This document shows positions 35,239-46,632 of a stretch of DNA of 64,000 nt, piece after piece; the stretch's first letter is position 1; the number at the start of each line of letters is the position of its first letter. The DNA is from Clavelina lepadiformis. Taxonomy: Eukaryota; Chordata; Ascidiacea; Aplousobranchia; Clavelinidae. Location of the stretch: positions 26,414,501-26,478,500 of the forward strand of contig NC_135241.1 of NCBI RefSeq assembly GCF_947623445.1, read 5' to 3'. The notes under the pieces were generated by a model. It saw only the letters and a program-made list of their open reading frames with translations, did no database searches and was not told where the DNA came from. A program made the position numbers and the translations under genes.

Positions 35239-38200
35239 TCAAACTTCTTCTTCATCATCTTCAGTGTCAGCCTCCTGAAGCCATGTGAGCCAGGCGTTGA
35301 CCTGGAACAACCAGTTTTGAAATGACAATCATAGTGGTTACAATGAAGAATATAAAATGAACACTAAATGACAGAACTCACTTGGAAAAGGGACTTTCCC
35401 TTACCAGGAACCTCATCATTGACATCTTCCTTCCACAGCAGAAAAATTTCCTCGTCTATGATGTCCTCATTGTAGAGCAGATCAAACAAACGCAGCATAA
35501 GACCTTTAAAACATTTTCGCTTAAAGTCGTCTGTTAAGGTTGGTTTGAACAAAATAACATCGATAAAATCAATTGTTTGCCGAATATAACAATTTCCTGA
35601 CACGTGACGTGCATTATCCTGGCTCACCTTTAGGAAAGTTGTTTGTGAAAGCAAAGGTCTGCACGGCATATAAGGCGTGGAGCTGGAGCCTGGTCTGGTC
35701 GTGCATGAACTTCTGCAGGACCGGCTTCATTGCAGAAAGCCTCATTTTCTCTCTCATTTGTATTTCCTTTGAGGCGTTCTTCGTTCGATCGACGCCATCA
35801 GCCAAGCTACAGTCCCTGGTCATGTGATCCAGACAACTGAACAACACAAAGCGACAATCAGCGGGATTGCTGAGCCATGCAAATGTAGGTGAAGTAGACC
35901 AACCAAGTCATAAGGGCTTCGATAAATCTCGGGTCGCTTTGAAGTTCCGACGAGATGTTGTCACGGATCCATCGGTAGATTCCAGTAGGAGACTGCTCCT
36001 CATTAAGTTGGGAGCTCAACTCCATTTCCATACGCAGAAGCGGAAGAAGAAATGACAGCTGCTTCCCATTCAAGATCTCCAAGGTCTCTTTCTTATCCTG
36101 CGATACTTCTGCAAAATAAAACCGCAAGTTGTGGAGCCATGTTCCTAGTTACCCCACACCCAGAGCATGTTCCTAGTTACTCCACACCCAGAGTGTACCT
36201 GGCATCATCGTCATCATCTTTATGTTGCTTTCGGTGAACAAGCTGAGCAGAAAATCTTTATTTTTGATCCTCATCATCTGCTGCAACATGAGAAGAAAGA
36301 GTGGGAAGAGATATCCTCCCTCCAGTCGCATCGCAACTTCCTTCAAGGTCAGGAGGTCGTGAACTACGACCCGGGCGAGTAACGAAGCCATAACCGACTT
36401 AATTCGAGGAAGTTCAGACTCAAGGTCACCCAACTTCTCAAATGTTAGTTGCACTCCCTTCAAAATAGTTCAATATTTGAACACATTGCACTAAAGCTAT
36501 ATTATGTAAGCAAGCCTCATGCAGGTCAAGTGTCTGGTCATTCAATGTAGGCCACTTGTCTATCGTTTTTACACCCTGGTTACAGCCATAGCAAATGGAA
36601 TGTTTGCTAAGAGCAGACATACATCTTGTCAAAGTGGGTTCCTTATTACACAAAACCTGGAATAAAACCTATCCCCCTAACCTGGGAGATGTGGTCCGGT
36701 GTGATCATGCCCCGGTCAGAAAGCAAGCGCAGGAGTCTGCAGAGGTCACAACGAGCTTGCTCCGAGAAGTGAAGAGATCTCTCCACCAGAGCTTGGCAGA
36801 GAATCGTCATGAATCTGGAACAAAACTGTCATTTGCTATCGATCATAAGCATCCTTCCTACAGACAAGGTTGTACACACTTCTTAGGCAAGTTTAACTCC
36901 ATGGTAATGAAAGCCATTTTCTCTTCTGGAAACGAATCATTACTAAAAAAATTTGCAACAACTTTCCGGCACAAATTTTCTGCTTCCTTCTGTGAGGTTG
37001 TTGCCGGTTTAATTCTCTTTGTTTCTTCACTTGAGCTAACGACGGTCTTCTGGTCCGTTGGTTTCTGCTCAAACATGTTTTGCATGAATACGAGTGAATG
37101 AATAGCTGAGTCATGCCGCTGCTGGACTATATCAAACCTGTTTATCAAGGACATGTTGAAACGAAGGCTGAAAAGCATCGGCTGAAGCGGAACTGATCCC
37201 TCGCTGGTGCGTAATGTTTCTATGTTCCTTTTCTGATGAGGTCCCATTCAACGCAGTGTTATATCTTGAGACTTTGCTGTGCACAGGATTTCTCATATGG
37301 AGTGTTTGCTTTTGTGATGTCATTACTGATGCTGACACCATAGGCCTGATGGTGCGGGGTTCTGTAACACACGGAGAAAGTCCATAATGTTGTGGATTGC
37401 TCACTTGTATCGCTCACAGCAATGTTTTGAGTAAAATAGACTCTGTAGTCTGTACCTGGTCTTGTCACTTGCCGGACGCCAGCCTTGGGACTTCCCCTTT
37501 GATCAGGTCTGGACGAGTAGCTATAGCGCATACTATTGGAGTGAGAATAACCATTCCGCGCTTGTGGGGGCTGCTGGGTAGCAATTGGGGCTGAATTAAC
37601 CCCATTTAAATATCTCGGAGTAAACATGGAATGGGCTAAACCTGCAATACAAATATTTTTTGGATCTGGTCCCATTTAATGATGAATAGTACTTAGAATA
37701 TTGTTTACCTGTGTTGGGTCTATGTGGTGCACTGGGTGTAGGAAGTGGGGTAAAAAAGTCGAAACCCACACCAGGACTTGTTGGTTCGCAAGCAATTGGG
37801 GCAGCAGCTTGGGGGGACAATGGGCCACTGAATCCACCTAAAATATTCCAAATCAAGACCCAAGCTATAGACTATGCAGTCGGCATATATCCAGCAGAGT
37901 TGTCGAAAACAACATGTGACTATGGCTGACTCGACGTCTTGTGACTCACCAATCTGCTGCTTCTTGGTCTTTGGAAAGAAGCCTAAGCCAGCCGAGCTCT
38001 CCGATGACTCTTGATTCTGAACTGCACTTGCAGGCTTAGCATCAAACAACAGCCCTGGATGTTTCTCACCAACTTCTGACCGAATTTGTCCGAGGGTTTT
38101 TGGGTTCTGGTTCACCATCGTATTCCGCGGAACCCACTTAACACATGGGGCAAGAATAAGTTTTTACGCTGGAGTGATGGTTACAATAGATATCTTACAT

Positions 38201-40379
38201 TTGCCGCCCTCAGATCAATCACGTCCTGCAGCATGAAGCGAATGCGAGCTGGAAGATCTGTCTTCTTCCTCTGAAGATAATCCAAGCGGTCAAAATACTG
38301 GTCCATCAACGACTAAATATAGAAATCGCAATTTAACGACAATTTTCGCAATGTTGTCTTAAATGACACTTCTTAGTGCAATGTGTTAAAACCATGGAGT
38401 GCTTTGTAGGCTATCAACCAGATTGGTCTTATCTACAATTTAAACACATGCAGTGTACAACTGAGAAAAGTGAAAATGTTGTTTGATCAAGAGAGACTTG
38501 TAGAAATAAGCATGATTGACTCCATTCACCCACTGAGTAATAGGATTAGCAGCACATTAACTCAGATTGTACATAAGGTATGGTACTACTTAAAAGAAGA
38601 TTTACATACTTATACAGCACAACATCTTTTATGGCCATAATGTGCTATTATCGTTGATTTATGGCAAAACAGATTCACATCACAAGCACATACTTGGTAT
38701 CGTGTAATAATACATCGCAAATTGAATATGATTTGGACAAGATTCGTTAAAATTTTACCAGAAAACAATTGTCTGCTGATCTATTCCAATAAAGCAATGT
38801 TCCGTGTAAACTTTTATCCTTGTCTTACCTTATAAAGATGAGGTCAAAAGTAAATAAATGTCATTTACCTTAACCATTATATATTCGAAAAATATGCCAC
38901 CTAAAGTTTAGTTACGCGCAGCTGAACAATTTGGCCTGCAAGCTCATAAAACAGCTGCCCTATATATCGGAAAACTGTGAACCAAATTCAATAAAATTGG
39001 GCTTCTTTTTCATGTAAAATTTGTACTTTCTTTCTACAGAGTTTCATTATAGTCTGAGATGATGGATCCAATGAGTGGATCAATTAACATGGAATGGACC
39101 CTTGTGGGTAACAACTTAATCTATGTCCGTGGTAGCAGTTCAAGTTTAGTGATCATCATCAGTTGAGTGCAGCACTAGGCTCAATGTATGAAGGAGAGTC
39201 ACCTTTGCTCTGGCATGATCAAGCCTTCTTCCGCAAGTCGTCATGATTTGACATAAACACTCGAGGTCCTCAGAGAGGTCATCAGCCAGCCCTTTCTTCT
39301 TCTTATTAATAAGCTGCTTGATGCATTTATGCACAATGCTCTCGTGCAATAGGTTGAGCCTGTACAACTCACCTGCAAGTTAACCTCATATTGTTACTCA
39401 CTTCTGCACAATATAGCAACTTTAATCGACTCATTACCAATAAATTTGATGTTTCCGAGCACGTGCTGCTTTGCCCTTGCACGTTGTTCCACTTCCTCGA
39501 GTGACAGGAGATCATCCTTGGAGTCGAAAGCCTCCAGTTTTCTGTTTCGATTTTCAAATTCATCTTGGAGTTTAGCAATAAGAAGGCGACGAAATGTCTG
39601 CACGTAAATAATTTCATTTAACTTCTGATCGAAAGTTTTTGATTGGGAGAAGCAGTAATCAAACTGACATTTGGCTTCGGAATGCAAGATTCTAGAGTTT
39701 GGGAAGCATCAAAGTTGGGAGCCTCATGGTAAAGACGACGGCAGAGATTGGCGTAGAGGGAGCTGTAACGAAGCTCATCAATAGCTTTTTCAAAGATCTG
39801 AACACATTTTATAAAACAGATTTAACAAGAAGACAATTTAATGTTGCAAAGTTCCACACAGATACGAAGACGATTATGGAGTTGTGATTAAATATTATTC
39901 TATGGGACAATTTATTTACCAATATCACAATTCCTTTGAGAATAACCTTTGACTCAATTCCAATATTCAAAATATCTTGACAAAGTTTGTCAAATTTTTC
40001 AGGTGTCAGTTTATTGAGAATGCTGTAAAAGAATGAGTTGAGAAAGAATCACAATCAACAAATAAATCAGACACAAGATGAAAGAAGTTTTGCTGCTTTC
40101 CTCACCTTCGTGTTTTTCTAAAAATTATTTCATTTTTATTAAAATTCACATCCCGCATTTGAGCACTTGAGGGAATCCATCGCTGCTTCTCATTGGAGGT
40201 TTCTGGTCCAGACAAAGGACTGAAAATGCAGAAATAATTTGTTGTCTATACAACAGGAATACTTTTCTAAAATGCTACGGCTCTATTGAAGTTTCTTGGT
40301 ACCTTGCATTCCTTGCAGGCGGACGTGTGTTGCTTCTCCCCTCAAATCGAGATGACAGCGCCTCGTTCGATTTGTCCAC
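35239..40379 (-). CDS. EIF4G2: Translation initiation factor eIF4G2 / DAP5, GUG start predicted
   Basis: Eighteen minus-strand exons (40303-40379, 40106-40219, 39920-40022, 39669-39797, 39438-39597, 39203-39372, 38199-38312, 37950-38136, 37709-37837, 37456-37641, 37138-37361, 36862-37121, 36682-36814, 36199-36457, 35904-36108, 35628-35836, 35382-35503, 35239-35301) close in phase at 947 residues (human 907). DAP5 drives cap-independent initiation and lacks the eIF4E site. Seen: MIF4G (ILNKLTPEKFDKLC, FRRLLIAKLQDEFENR, LLHESIVHKCIKQL, ECLCQIMTTCGRRLDHARAK), MA3, and W2 ending VPGKGKSLFQVNAWLTWL plus an acidic tail. No AUG exists between the in-frame stop at 40419-40421 and the coding match; a GUG at 40377-40379 has strong context (GCCAAAGUGG), as in the human gene. 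Donor of exon 15 (GTTGGT) is weak but phase-correct. Confidence 0.95.
38313..39202 (-). other. EIF4G2 intron 6
   Basis: The longest intron of the gene (890 bp). AT-rich, no element recognised. Confidence 0.7.
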
Positions 40380-40535
40380 TTTGGCGAATTGGTGATACGA
40401 GCACAAAAGAACGATGTTTCAAACAATAGAAAAAGAAGAAGACACTGCAATGAATAAAAATAAACTGCTGTATTCTAATCCATGGGTCTGCGAATTGACG
40501 ATCATAGGCCGGATACCCACTTTGTTCAATATCGT

Positions 40536-40625
40536 ATTTTCTTGAATAGAAACCGCGGCTACTATTTTTTATTTTTGAACGTTTTGTGCGGCTTCTATTC
40601 AAGGGTGGTTTCTATTCAAGAAAAT
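40536..40625. repeat. 90-bp palindromic MITE upstream of EIF4G2
   Basis: Perfect 19-bp arms ATTTTCTTGAATAGAAACC (40536-40554) and its inverse (40607-40625), with a second direct copy of TTCTATTCAAGG at 40593-40604. It lies 157 bp upstream of the GUG codon, in the promoter or 5' UTR, where a transcript could fold into a stable hairpin. Confidence 0.75.
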
Positions 40626-42541
40626 TTGGTAAGCTACAACGTGTTGACTTTCTTCAACTTATTCTCTTTGGTAATTAAATAATTCTTTTTCTGTTTTAAA
40701 CTTGTCGGCACGCGTCGTGCGAGTTGTGCAAAGACATTCACTCAACAAGTGAGAACCCAAATACTTTAACAAATATTATAACTAAACTTTTTAACAGGGT
40801 ATTTATGTTTCAGTTTCAAGGGTAAAATAAAATATCGTAATTGTTTGTAAGGTGTTACTGTCCTGGATTAAATGTTGGAAAAATAAACGCAATACTTTAA
40901 ATAAAAAGGCAGCAACTTTGGAAATACTTTTGCTTTTGTTAAAAGCATTGCTGATAATCATTTTGTCCAAGTTGAAGCTGTAGAGATTAACAAAACGATA
41001 TCTTCCCACAGTGCAAAGATTTATAGGAAAGTTGACTTCGTGTGACATTTGCTCGCACCAACTACTCACGAAGGTCATTATGTTGTGTTCAATTGAAATC
41101 CGTCATTTACGTAGCGTATCACTTTGCCAAAGATAAACGTTTTAGCGCATAAATACTCTTATTTTGACTGGATGGTTATATTCGTATTTAAATAAAATAA
41201 AGTTTGTGCTAGAGATATACTGATGCCGCTGTTTCGGCTCTTCTCAACATCGGGCGATGTTTGTGACCTTTCACAAAAGCAACACTTAATGCAATGTGGT
41301 ATTTTTCTTGCGTGCTGCGTCAAATAATACAGACAAAATCGGTTAATTGTATCACTTATTTGCCAGACGTTTTGATACGATTCTCCGATCGATCCGTTTC
41401 ACCAATATGCTAAAAAAATGTTTATCATGAACAGGCATTATTGTTGATAATGTGTATGAGCTAACTCGGTTGCAATGGGTATTACAGTACTGCATAACTC
41501 TGTGAAACAATCCTACAACGTCAGCTGACTACAATTCTGGTTAAATTATGTAGAGTTTACTACTGTAATTGCCTATTGCACTGTGTTACACAACACAGCT
41601 GGCTACATTGCCAGCTATCGCCCAAGAGCACGTTGTTGATTAAAACATTTTTTCGGTAAACTGCTTTAATCGGACTTTCCTTTTATCGTGAATGGTCTCT
41701 GTTATGTCACAGCCTTTTTTTCAAGCGTAATCGGTACCGGTACTGTAGTTTTTTTTTCCTTTTTCCTGTCTTTGTAAAATAATTAATTCGTTGTTTGAGT
41801 TGACTGAACGAAATTACGAACGAGACAATTACGCTAAAAAGACATTCTCCTTTCGTTTATCGATAAACGTGAGAAGCGCGACTCATATTTGCTTCCAAAC
41901 GTCTGGCCGACGACGATGATACGGTTAAATGACCGCAGTATGCAAGGGAGAAGCAAATCCTGATACCATAATCCGATTTATTCCTTTAAGTGTGATTCGA
42001 TTAACCGATGGTTTTACTTAACATTAGATAGGATTTGGTTTGAGATAACATTGTGGTCATTTGCTTAACTAAGATAGGAACCACATTTCTCAGTATATAT
42101 TTCGTTATAGCTGACGTCATAGTACCTCGCATCCATTGTTTTCATCCACAAATGAGTGCCTACTTTAACACTAAGACTTTGTAGAGTTTTTTGTACTGAC
42201 TATTTACTAAACTAGATTTAGGCTAACATAAGAAAACGAAACATGAAAAAACAAATGTTCGTTACGAAACATGCGTTACCATGAAAAGACGTCACATTCA
42301 AAACACTTATAAAGAAAAATTTATCGTTATAGAAAAATGCTAATGTCGTCATGAATACATGTAACGTAAAAGTTAGGTTGTGTTTGAGGAGAAAATCTTA
42401 CGCAGATAGTTTTGTGCAAGGATGGTGTCCTATCCACGTTTGTTACCGTGAAGTTTAGGTCTGGCAGAAAAATTTGCATCGTAGAAGAAGAAATTTTCTT
42501 TTAGAAACAGACTCAGACTGGTTCATCAAAAAACAAGGCTA
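40626..42541. other. gene-free stretch
   Basis: AT-rich; frames present are short and without family likeness. Confidence 0.5.
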
Positions 42542-42630
42542 CCGTCAACCGGGGCTACTATGGTAATAACTATGGCGGACTGAAACGTGTAGAAAGGAAA
42601 ATAGCCTCGTCCAAACAGGCTATAAGCGTA

Positions 42631-43059
42631 ATGTTTTGCGGAAATGGTGCAGGGCAGTTTTTGCCACCAATGACTGTTTATAAGTCAAAGAATCTTTATG
42701 CAGAGTGGACTCGAAATGGACCCCAAAATGCTTTATACGACCATTCCGTGAGTGGTTGGTTTGACGCTTCTTTGTTTGAAAAATGTTTTTTTTGTTTGTT
42801 TCTGGAAGCTGTCAAGGACACTCCAGGTACCAAGATTATGCTGGGTGACAACTTGGCCTCTCATTTTAGTGAAAAAGTCTTGAAGGCTTGTGAGGAATAT
42901 GACATTAAGTTTGTTAGCCTGCTTCCGAATGCGACGCATCTCCTTCAACCATTGGACGTCAGTGTCTTTGGGCCAGGTAAACGAATGTGGCGTCGAATTT
43001 TAGCAGAATGGAGGAAAGAGAATCGTTCCAAACTCCAAAATCTGCCTCAGCGACAATGA
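42631..43059 (+). pseudogene. pogo-like DDE_1 transposase fragment
   Basis: The frame is open from about 42559 and reads ISVMFCGNGAGQFLPPMTVY, then GWFDASLF, LGDNLASHFS (second catalytic Asp) and NATHLLQPLDVSVFGPG (third). The first Asp and DNA-binding domain are absent, and the C-terminus stops shortly after the core. An inactive fossil within its own TIRs. Confidence 0.8.
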
Positions 43060-43211
43060 TGGATTGAATGCCTCCGATTATTGCAGCTGTGCTTAACAAT
43101 GTTTTTTTGACACTTATGTTTTTTATTGCTGTGATGTTTTGTTTAATGCAAAAAACTATTAGAAAAGCCCCAAGGGAGGGCTACAATGAACATTTTAGGT
43201 ATTTACAATGT

Positions 43212-43251
43212 ATTATCGTAGTAGCCCCAACCCAGGGGCTACTACGATAAT
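43212..43251. repeat. perfect 17-bp hairpin in the pogo element
   Basis: ATTATCGTAGTAGCCCC, loop AACCCA, and the exact inverse. The GGGGCTACTA part equals the inner terminal repeat of the element. Confidence 0.85.
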
Positions 43252-43593
43252 TTTTTAAAGTTGAATAAAAAAAGTGTGAAAACATAAAAATGAATTTTTT
43301 CTATTTTTTTGAGAAGCTTAGGACCAAAGTGTTACTCAATCAAGAAACAGACCCTTTTTGAGCAACATGTGAGAGAGGAGGCAAAGAAATGTCCTGAATC
43401 TTATCATAGTAACCCCGGTTGACGGTACTTTTTCCCCACTAAATCGTCTTATTGGCTAAAAACGAGGCAGTTGGGCATGGCTACTGTCTTACCCTAACGT
43501 TCGTCACCATGGAATTGCCCATGGTTCAAGAAAACCGCACAACTTATATCGGGCCGACAGGATTGCTTGGTAAGGTGCTATGTTCGTCTAGAT

Positions 43594-43788
43594 CAGGGAT
43601 GTCCAACCTGCGGCCCGCGGGCCACAGTGCGGCCCGCCTGAGATTTTTGTGCGGCCCGCTAGTCATTTTTACTCCAAAAGTATGTACTTTATGTACCCAT
43701 TTTTCTTGAAATTTAATAGTTTTTGCGGCCCATTCAATTATTTCAAGTGACAATGCGGCCCACTATAATAAAAGGTTGGACATCCCTG
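43594..43788. mobile_element. hAT-type MITE (195 bp) with exact target duplication
   Basis: Ends CAGGGATGTCCAACC and GGTTGGACATCCCTG are perfect 15-bp inverted repeats; GTCTAGAT flanks both sides (43586-43593, 43789-43796). Inner copies of TGCGGCCC occur near both ends. Clean ends and identical duplication suggest a fairly recent insertion. Confidence 0.93.
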
Positions 43789-43796
43789 GTCTAGAT

Positions 43797-44771
43797 AAAC
43801 TTGTTGTTACAATTAGAAGAATTAGCCTAGAAATGAACTGGGAACGTTTAAATGGGTGCACACTTGGCTAGACGTTGCACACCTGCACATTTGAGTAAGC
43901 ATGTCCGCACAAACCGAGATCTCGGCGAATCATGAAATACAAGACCTGGTACTAGGCTTACGCCTGTATGATGGACGAAGGGAACCCACAAAAATACAAA
44001 ATTTAATTGACTTACTTACCGGAAGTATCTTCGGTTCCTGTTGTTTTTTCGAAAATGGCATAAACCGCAGCCCAACGATTAGAGAAAAAAACAACTAATT
44101 TAAAAGAAACTATTTCAACATACACCTGGTAGGACCTAGATTGGAGTTTGACTAACAAAGAAGTTCTGTGAACAAAAGAATAGCAAAAACTTTAGGTTGG
44201 TATTAATTCGTGGAATCCATATTATAACTTTGATATTTGCTTGTATTGTGCAACACAGGGGGCTGGAAATGGCTGTAACAGACAATAATGGATGTAATGG
44301 ACAATCGCCGTAGTGGTTGATGCCGTTTCGGAAAGTTGTGAAAGTATTAATTAATATCTCAAGCATAGATGACCATTCTAATATTTGATTTGCAGGTAAA
44401 TAACGATTTTATAGTTACTGCTTTGACATATCTATCAAATTCTAGGGTAACGAATCCTAAAAAAACGTATCTCAAAAGAATCGAATATAATTTTCGTAAT
44501 TTTCCCGAATCTTAAGAATTGGTTTTACTTTAAGATTAAAGGTTTTCATTGGCACGTGCAGGAGATGTCGTTGTCGATTGTTATTTCACATTCCAATAGC
44601 CTACTAGGCTATGTGGTGGGTGCGTTCATCGTCATGAATTAATCCGTGTGTTATGTTACTTTGACAATTGTAAACTTGCTTGAACCACAATAATTTTGTG
44701 AGCCTGTTTCAAATTCAAAACAAAAGCACTGCTGGTGCTTAACATTTTAACCTTTATGCTATTCTAGAATA
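43797..44771. other. gene-free stretch
   Basis: Nothing recognisable; short frames only. Confidence 0.5.
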
Positions 44772-44880
44772 GGATTCCTAAACAAACTCCTTTTTGAAAT
44801 GGAATCATAATGCCAGATGCGGCTGGTCATTATAAGTTCTAACCCTGCAAATTTAGGGTTCCGTATCCTCTTTATTTTAG
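44772..44880 (+). repeat. diverged single copy of the 189-bp satellite unit
   Basis: GAAATGGAATCAT, TGCCAGATGCGGCTGGTCAT, then TTCTAACCCTGCAAATTTAG follow the array order AAATGGAGTCAT, TGCCAGATGCGACCGGTCAT, TCCTAACCCTGAAGATTTGG in the same orientation, with a 2-bp insertion. About 1.75 kb left of the array; an old relic or founder-like copy. Confidence 0.75.
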
Positions 44881-45304
44881 GGGGCAGGGGATCGTCCTTC
44901 TGGCCGGAGTGCAAACTTTATGGTAAGAAAGAGAATAGGTGATGTCAACGTGTAAAAATTCTATTTTAAATTTTGACCACTCTGCTTGTCGAAATCGTAT
45001 CGACCTATATCGAGACCATTGAGTCTTCTGAACACGAAATATTTTTGAAACATAAACCCAGATAGCACGTAGTTGTCGGCCTGACGGCTACAACAAGCTA
45101 TTCTCGCTATAGCGATTGTAGCTCCTCTGCCGCAGTACAGTTGACGACAGCACGGAGCTTAGAGGAAGGTATCTAGGTGGCACAAAACGAAAAGCAAAGC
45201 ACTGGCCCGAACTGTCACCGGCAGCAAAGCGACGAGCCGTCAAGGGGTCCATCGGACTGAACGAGACATGCTCACGCGGGTGATACTTACAATGGCATCC
45301 TTAC

Positions 45305-45475
45305 TGACTGGGATTCTATCCACGACGGGACTGCTGGTGTATACGGGACGTAAAACGTTGCGCACTGCTTTAGATTGATTTGTAAGAAAAAGAAGATCCA
45401 AAGCTCAGATTGACTTACTCTATTCAAATAGAACGCCGGCAAATTGCTGCCGCAGTCTTTTATACCGCTTGTCAT
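45305..45475 (-). CDS. possible 5' exons of an unknown small gene
   Basis: A start at 45475 opens MTSGIKDCGSNLPAFYLNR and runs to a consensus donor (GTAAGT, exon 45419-45475). A second piece (45305-45367) follows an AAAG acceptor in phase, reads CATFYVPYTPAVPSWIESQS and ends at GTAAGG. Sequence is more GC-rich than its surroundings down to 45.1 kb. No family recognised and no later exon found, so this may be chance. Confidence 0.28.
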
Positions 45476-45536
45476 TTTGTGCTGTGGTTCTATTCAGCAT
45501 ACCTGCTTTAACATGCTAGGTTTATTTAATGGGTCC

Positions 45537-45553
45537 GCCACTAGGGGGCAGCA
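45537..45553 (+). promoter_or_regulatory. CTCF-consensus word
   Basis: GCCACTAGGGGGCAGCA contains a full match to the CTCF core CCASYAGRKGGCRS. It lies 62 bp upstream of the small-gene candidate and 1.1 kb before the satellite. Confidence 0.4.
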
Positions 45554-45682
45554 CTTTGGCTAGCTAATGGGTTTTAATAACAATAATTACCAACAAAGCT
45601 AATATTCCACATAAAGGTAAACCAAGTATAAAACGAAGAATTGTTAGATATTGTGCTGTTTTCCGACGTCTTCATAATTTAT

Positions 45683-45829
45683 TTATTGCGGTTTCTTAAG
45701 GGAGCAAAACACTGCAGACTCTATAAATTTGTCAGCTACATCCTTCCTCGTGGTGGAATAATTTCTTTCTGCTTTCGTTAGAGACCTACTTGCGTAAGAA
45801 ACTGGGTGCTCTTCACCATCTACAATCTG
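45683..45829 (-). mobile_element. Ty3/gypsy-type RNase H fragment
   Basis: Minus strand reads DGEEHPVSYASRSLTKAERN then YSTTRKD, the typical start of the retroelement RNase H domain (PVSYASRSLTxAERNYST). The rest of the domain is missing, and the frame ends at 45683. A scrap of an LTR retrotransposon. Confidence 0.75.
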
Positions 45830-46322
45830 TTACAAAACACAGCCATATAGGTATAGGCCTAGTGCAGATCTGGCTTGTGTGACATTCAAACTGTTACGTT
45901 TTGTTGTCCTCACACTCAGGCACATCTTTTATTTAAAAACAGTTTAGTCAAGTTCCATTGACCAGATCATTTCAGGAGCTCCAATACTAAACTGCCCGTG
46001 CAACTACCTGTCGGACCCAAGTCGATAAAAAACACATGTGCTTAATTAAGAACGAAAAAGCGCAATCGGCCGAAAGGGAGAAACGCAATAGATAGGCTAC
46101 AGGGCAAAAACAGGTGTAACAAAACTGTACCGCTGGATCCTGTCAGGTTAATACAATTTTTAGTTTATATCAAATGAAGTTTCACTTTAACTTATAATAA
46201 TGAAATAAATGTATAATCAAGTGAGTATTATTAAACTACTGGAAAAATTTTCAAACACGGTAAGAAAATTATGAAACATTTGAAATACCAATGCAGTTTT
46301 AAGTAATTATAATTTCGTTCAC

Positions 46323-46476
46323 CTATAACTTCCTTAATTTCCTTGCGAATTTTGTTTTGAGTTTGCGGATAGTGAATTAGGCAAAGAATTGCCCATCTTA
46401 TTGTGGTGGAAGTTCTCTCCATACCAGCTGCAAACAAATCTTGTACGAAGAACGAAAGTTGATCATTCAAGAAAAA
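46323..46476 (-). pseudogene. CYP2-type cytochrome P450 exon, isolated and broken
   Basis: Reads NDQLSFFVQDLFAAGMERTS then TTIRWAILCLIHYPQTQNKI and ends KEVIG at a good donor (GTGAAC), matching the I-helix exon of family 2 P450s (AGxExTSxTxRWA). The region just upstream on the minus strand has no AG within about 50 bp, so no 3' splice site, and no other P450 exon was found in the window. Most likely a stranded pseudo-exon next to the satellite. Confidence 0.75.
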
Positions 46477-46554
46477 ATCACAAGTACATCAACAGCATGT
46501 TAAGTAAGAGTAAGTTAAGTAAGTAAGAGCTTTGCAAGTTTGCATGTTATTTAT

Positions 46555-46630
46555 TTAAGTAACGTAGTCTAACGTAGTCTAACCTATTCTTGCGTGGTCT
46601 AGCGTAGTCTAGCCGAGTCTAGCGTAACCT
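46555..46630. repeat. 10-bp minisatellite at the satellite border
   Basis: About seven copies of GTCTAACGTA / GTCTAGCGTA directly before the first satellite unit. Confidence 0.8.
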
Positions 46631-46632
46631 GA

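Larger units (their letters stand above)
42542..43425 (+). mobile_element. second pogo-like element, internally deleted (884 bp)
   Basis: Ends CCGTCAACCGGGGCTACTAT (left) and its inverse with one mismatch (right, ATAGTAACCCCGGTTGACGG), each flanked by TA (42540-42541, 43426-43427). Carries the middle and third-D part of a DDE_1 transposase (42631-43059) and a 17-bp perfect hairpin near its right side that repeats the inner TIR sequence. Different family from 13310-15729: other termini and no PHD finger. Confidence 0.82.

Noticed and set aside
36438..36653. 71-codon minus frame as an EIF4G2 exon
   Set aside because: It lies in an intron; joining exons 13 and 14 directly keeps phase and family alignment.
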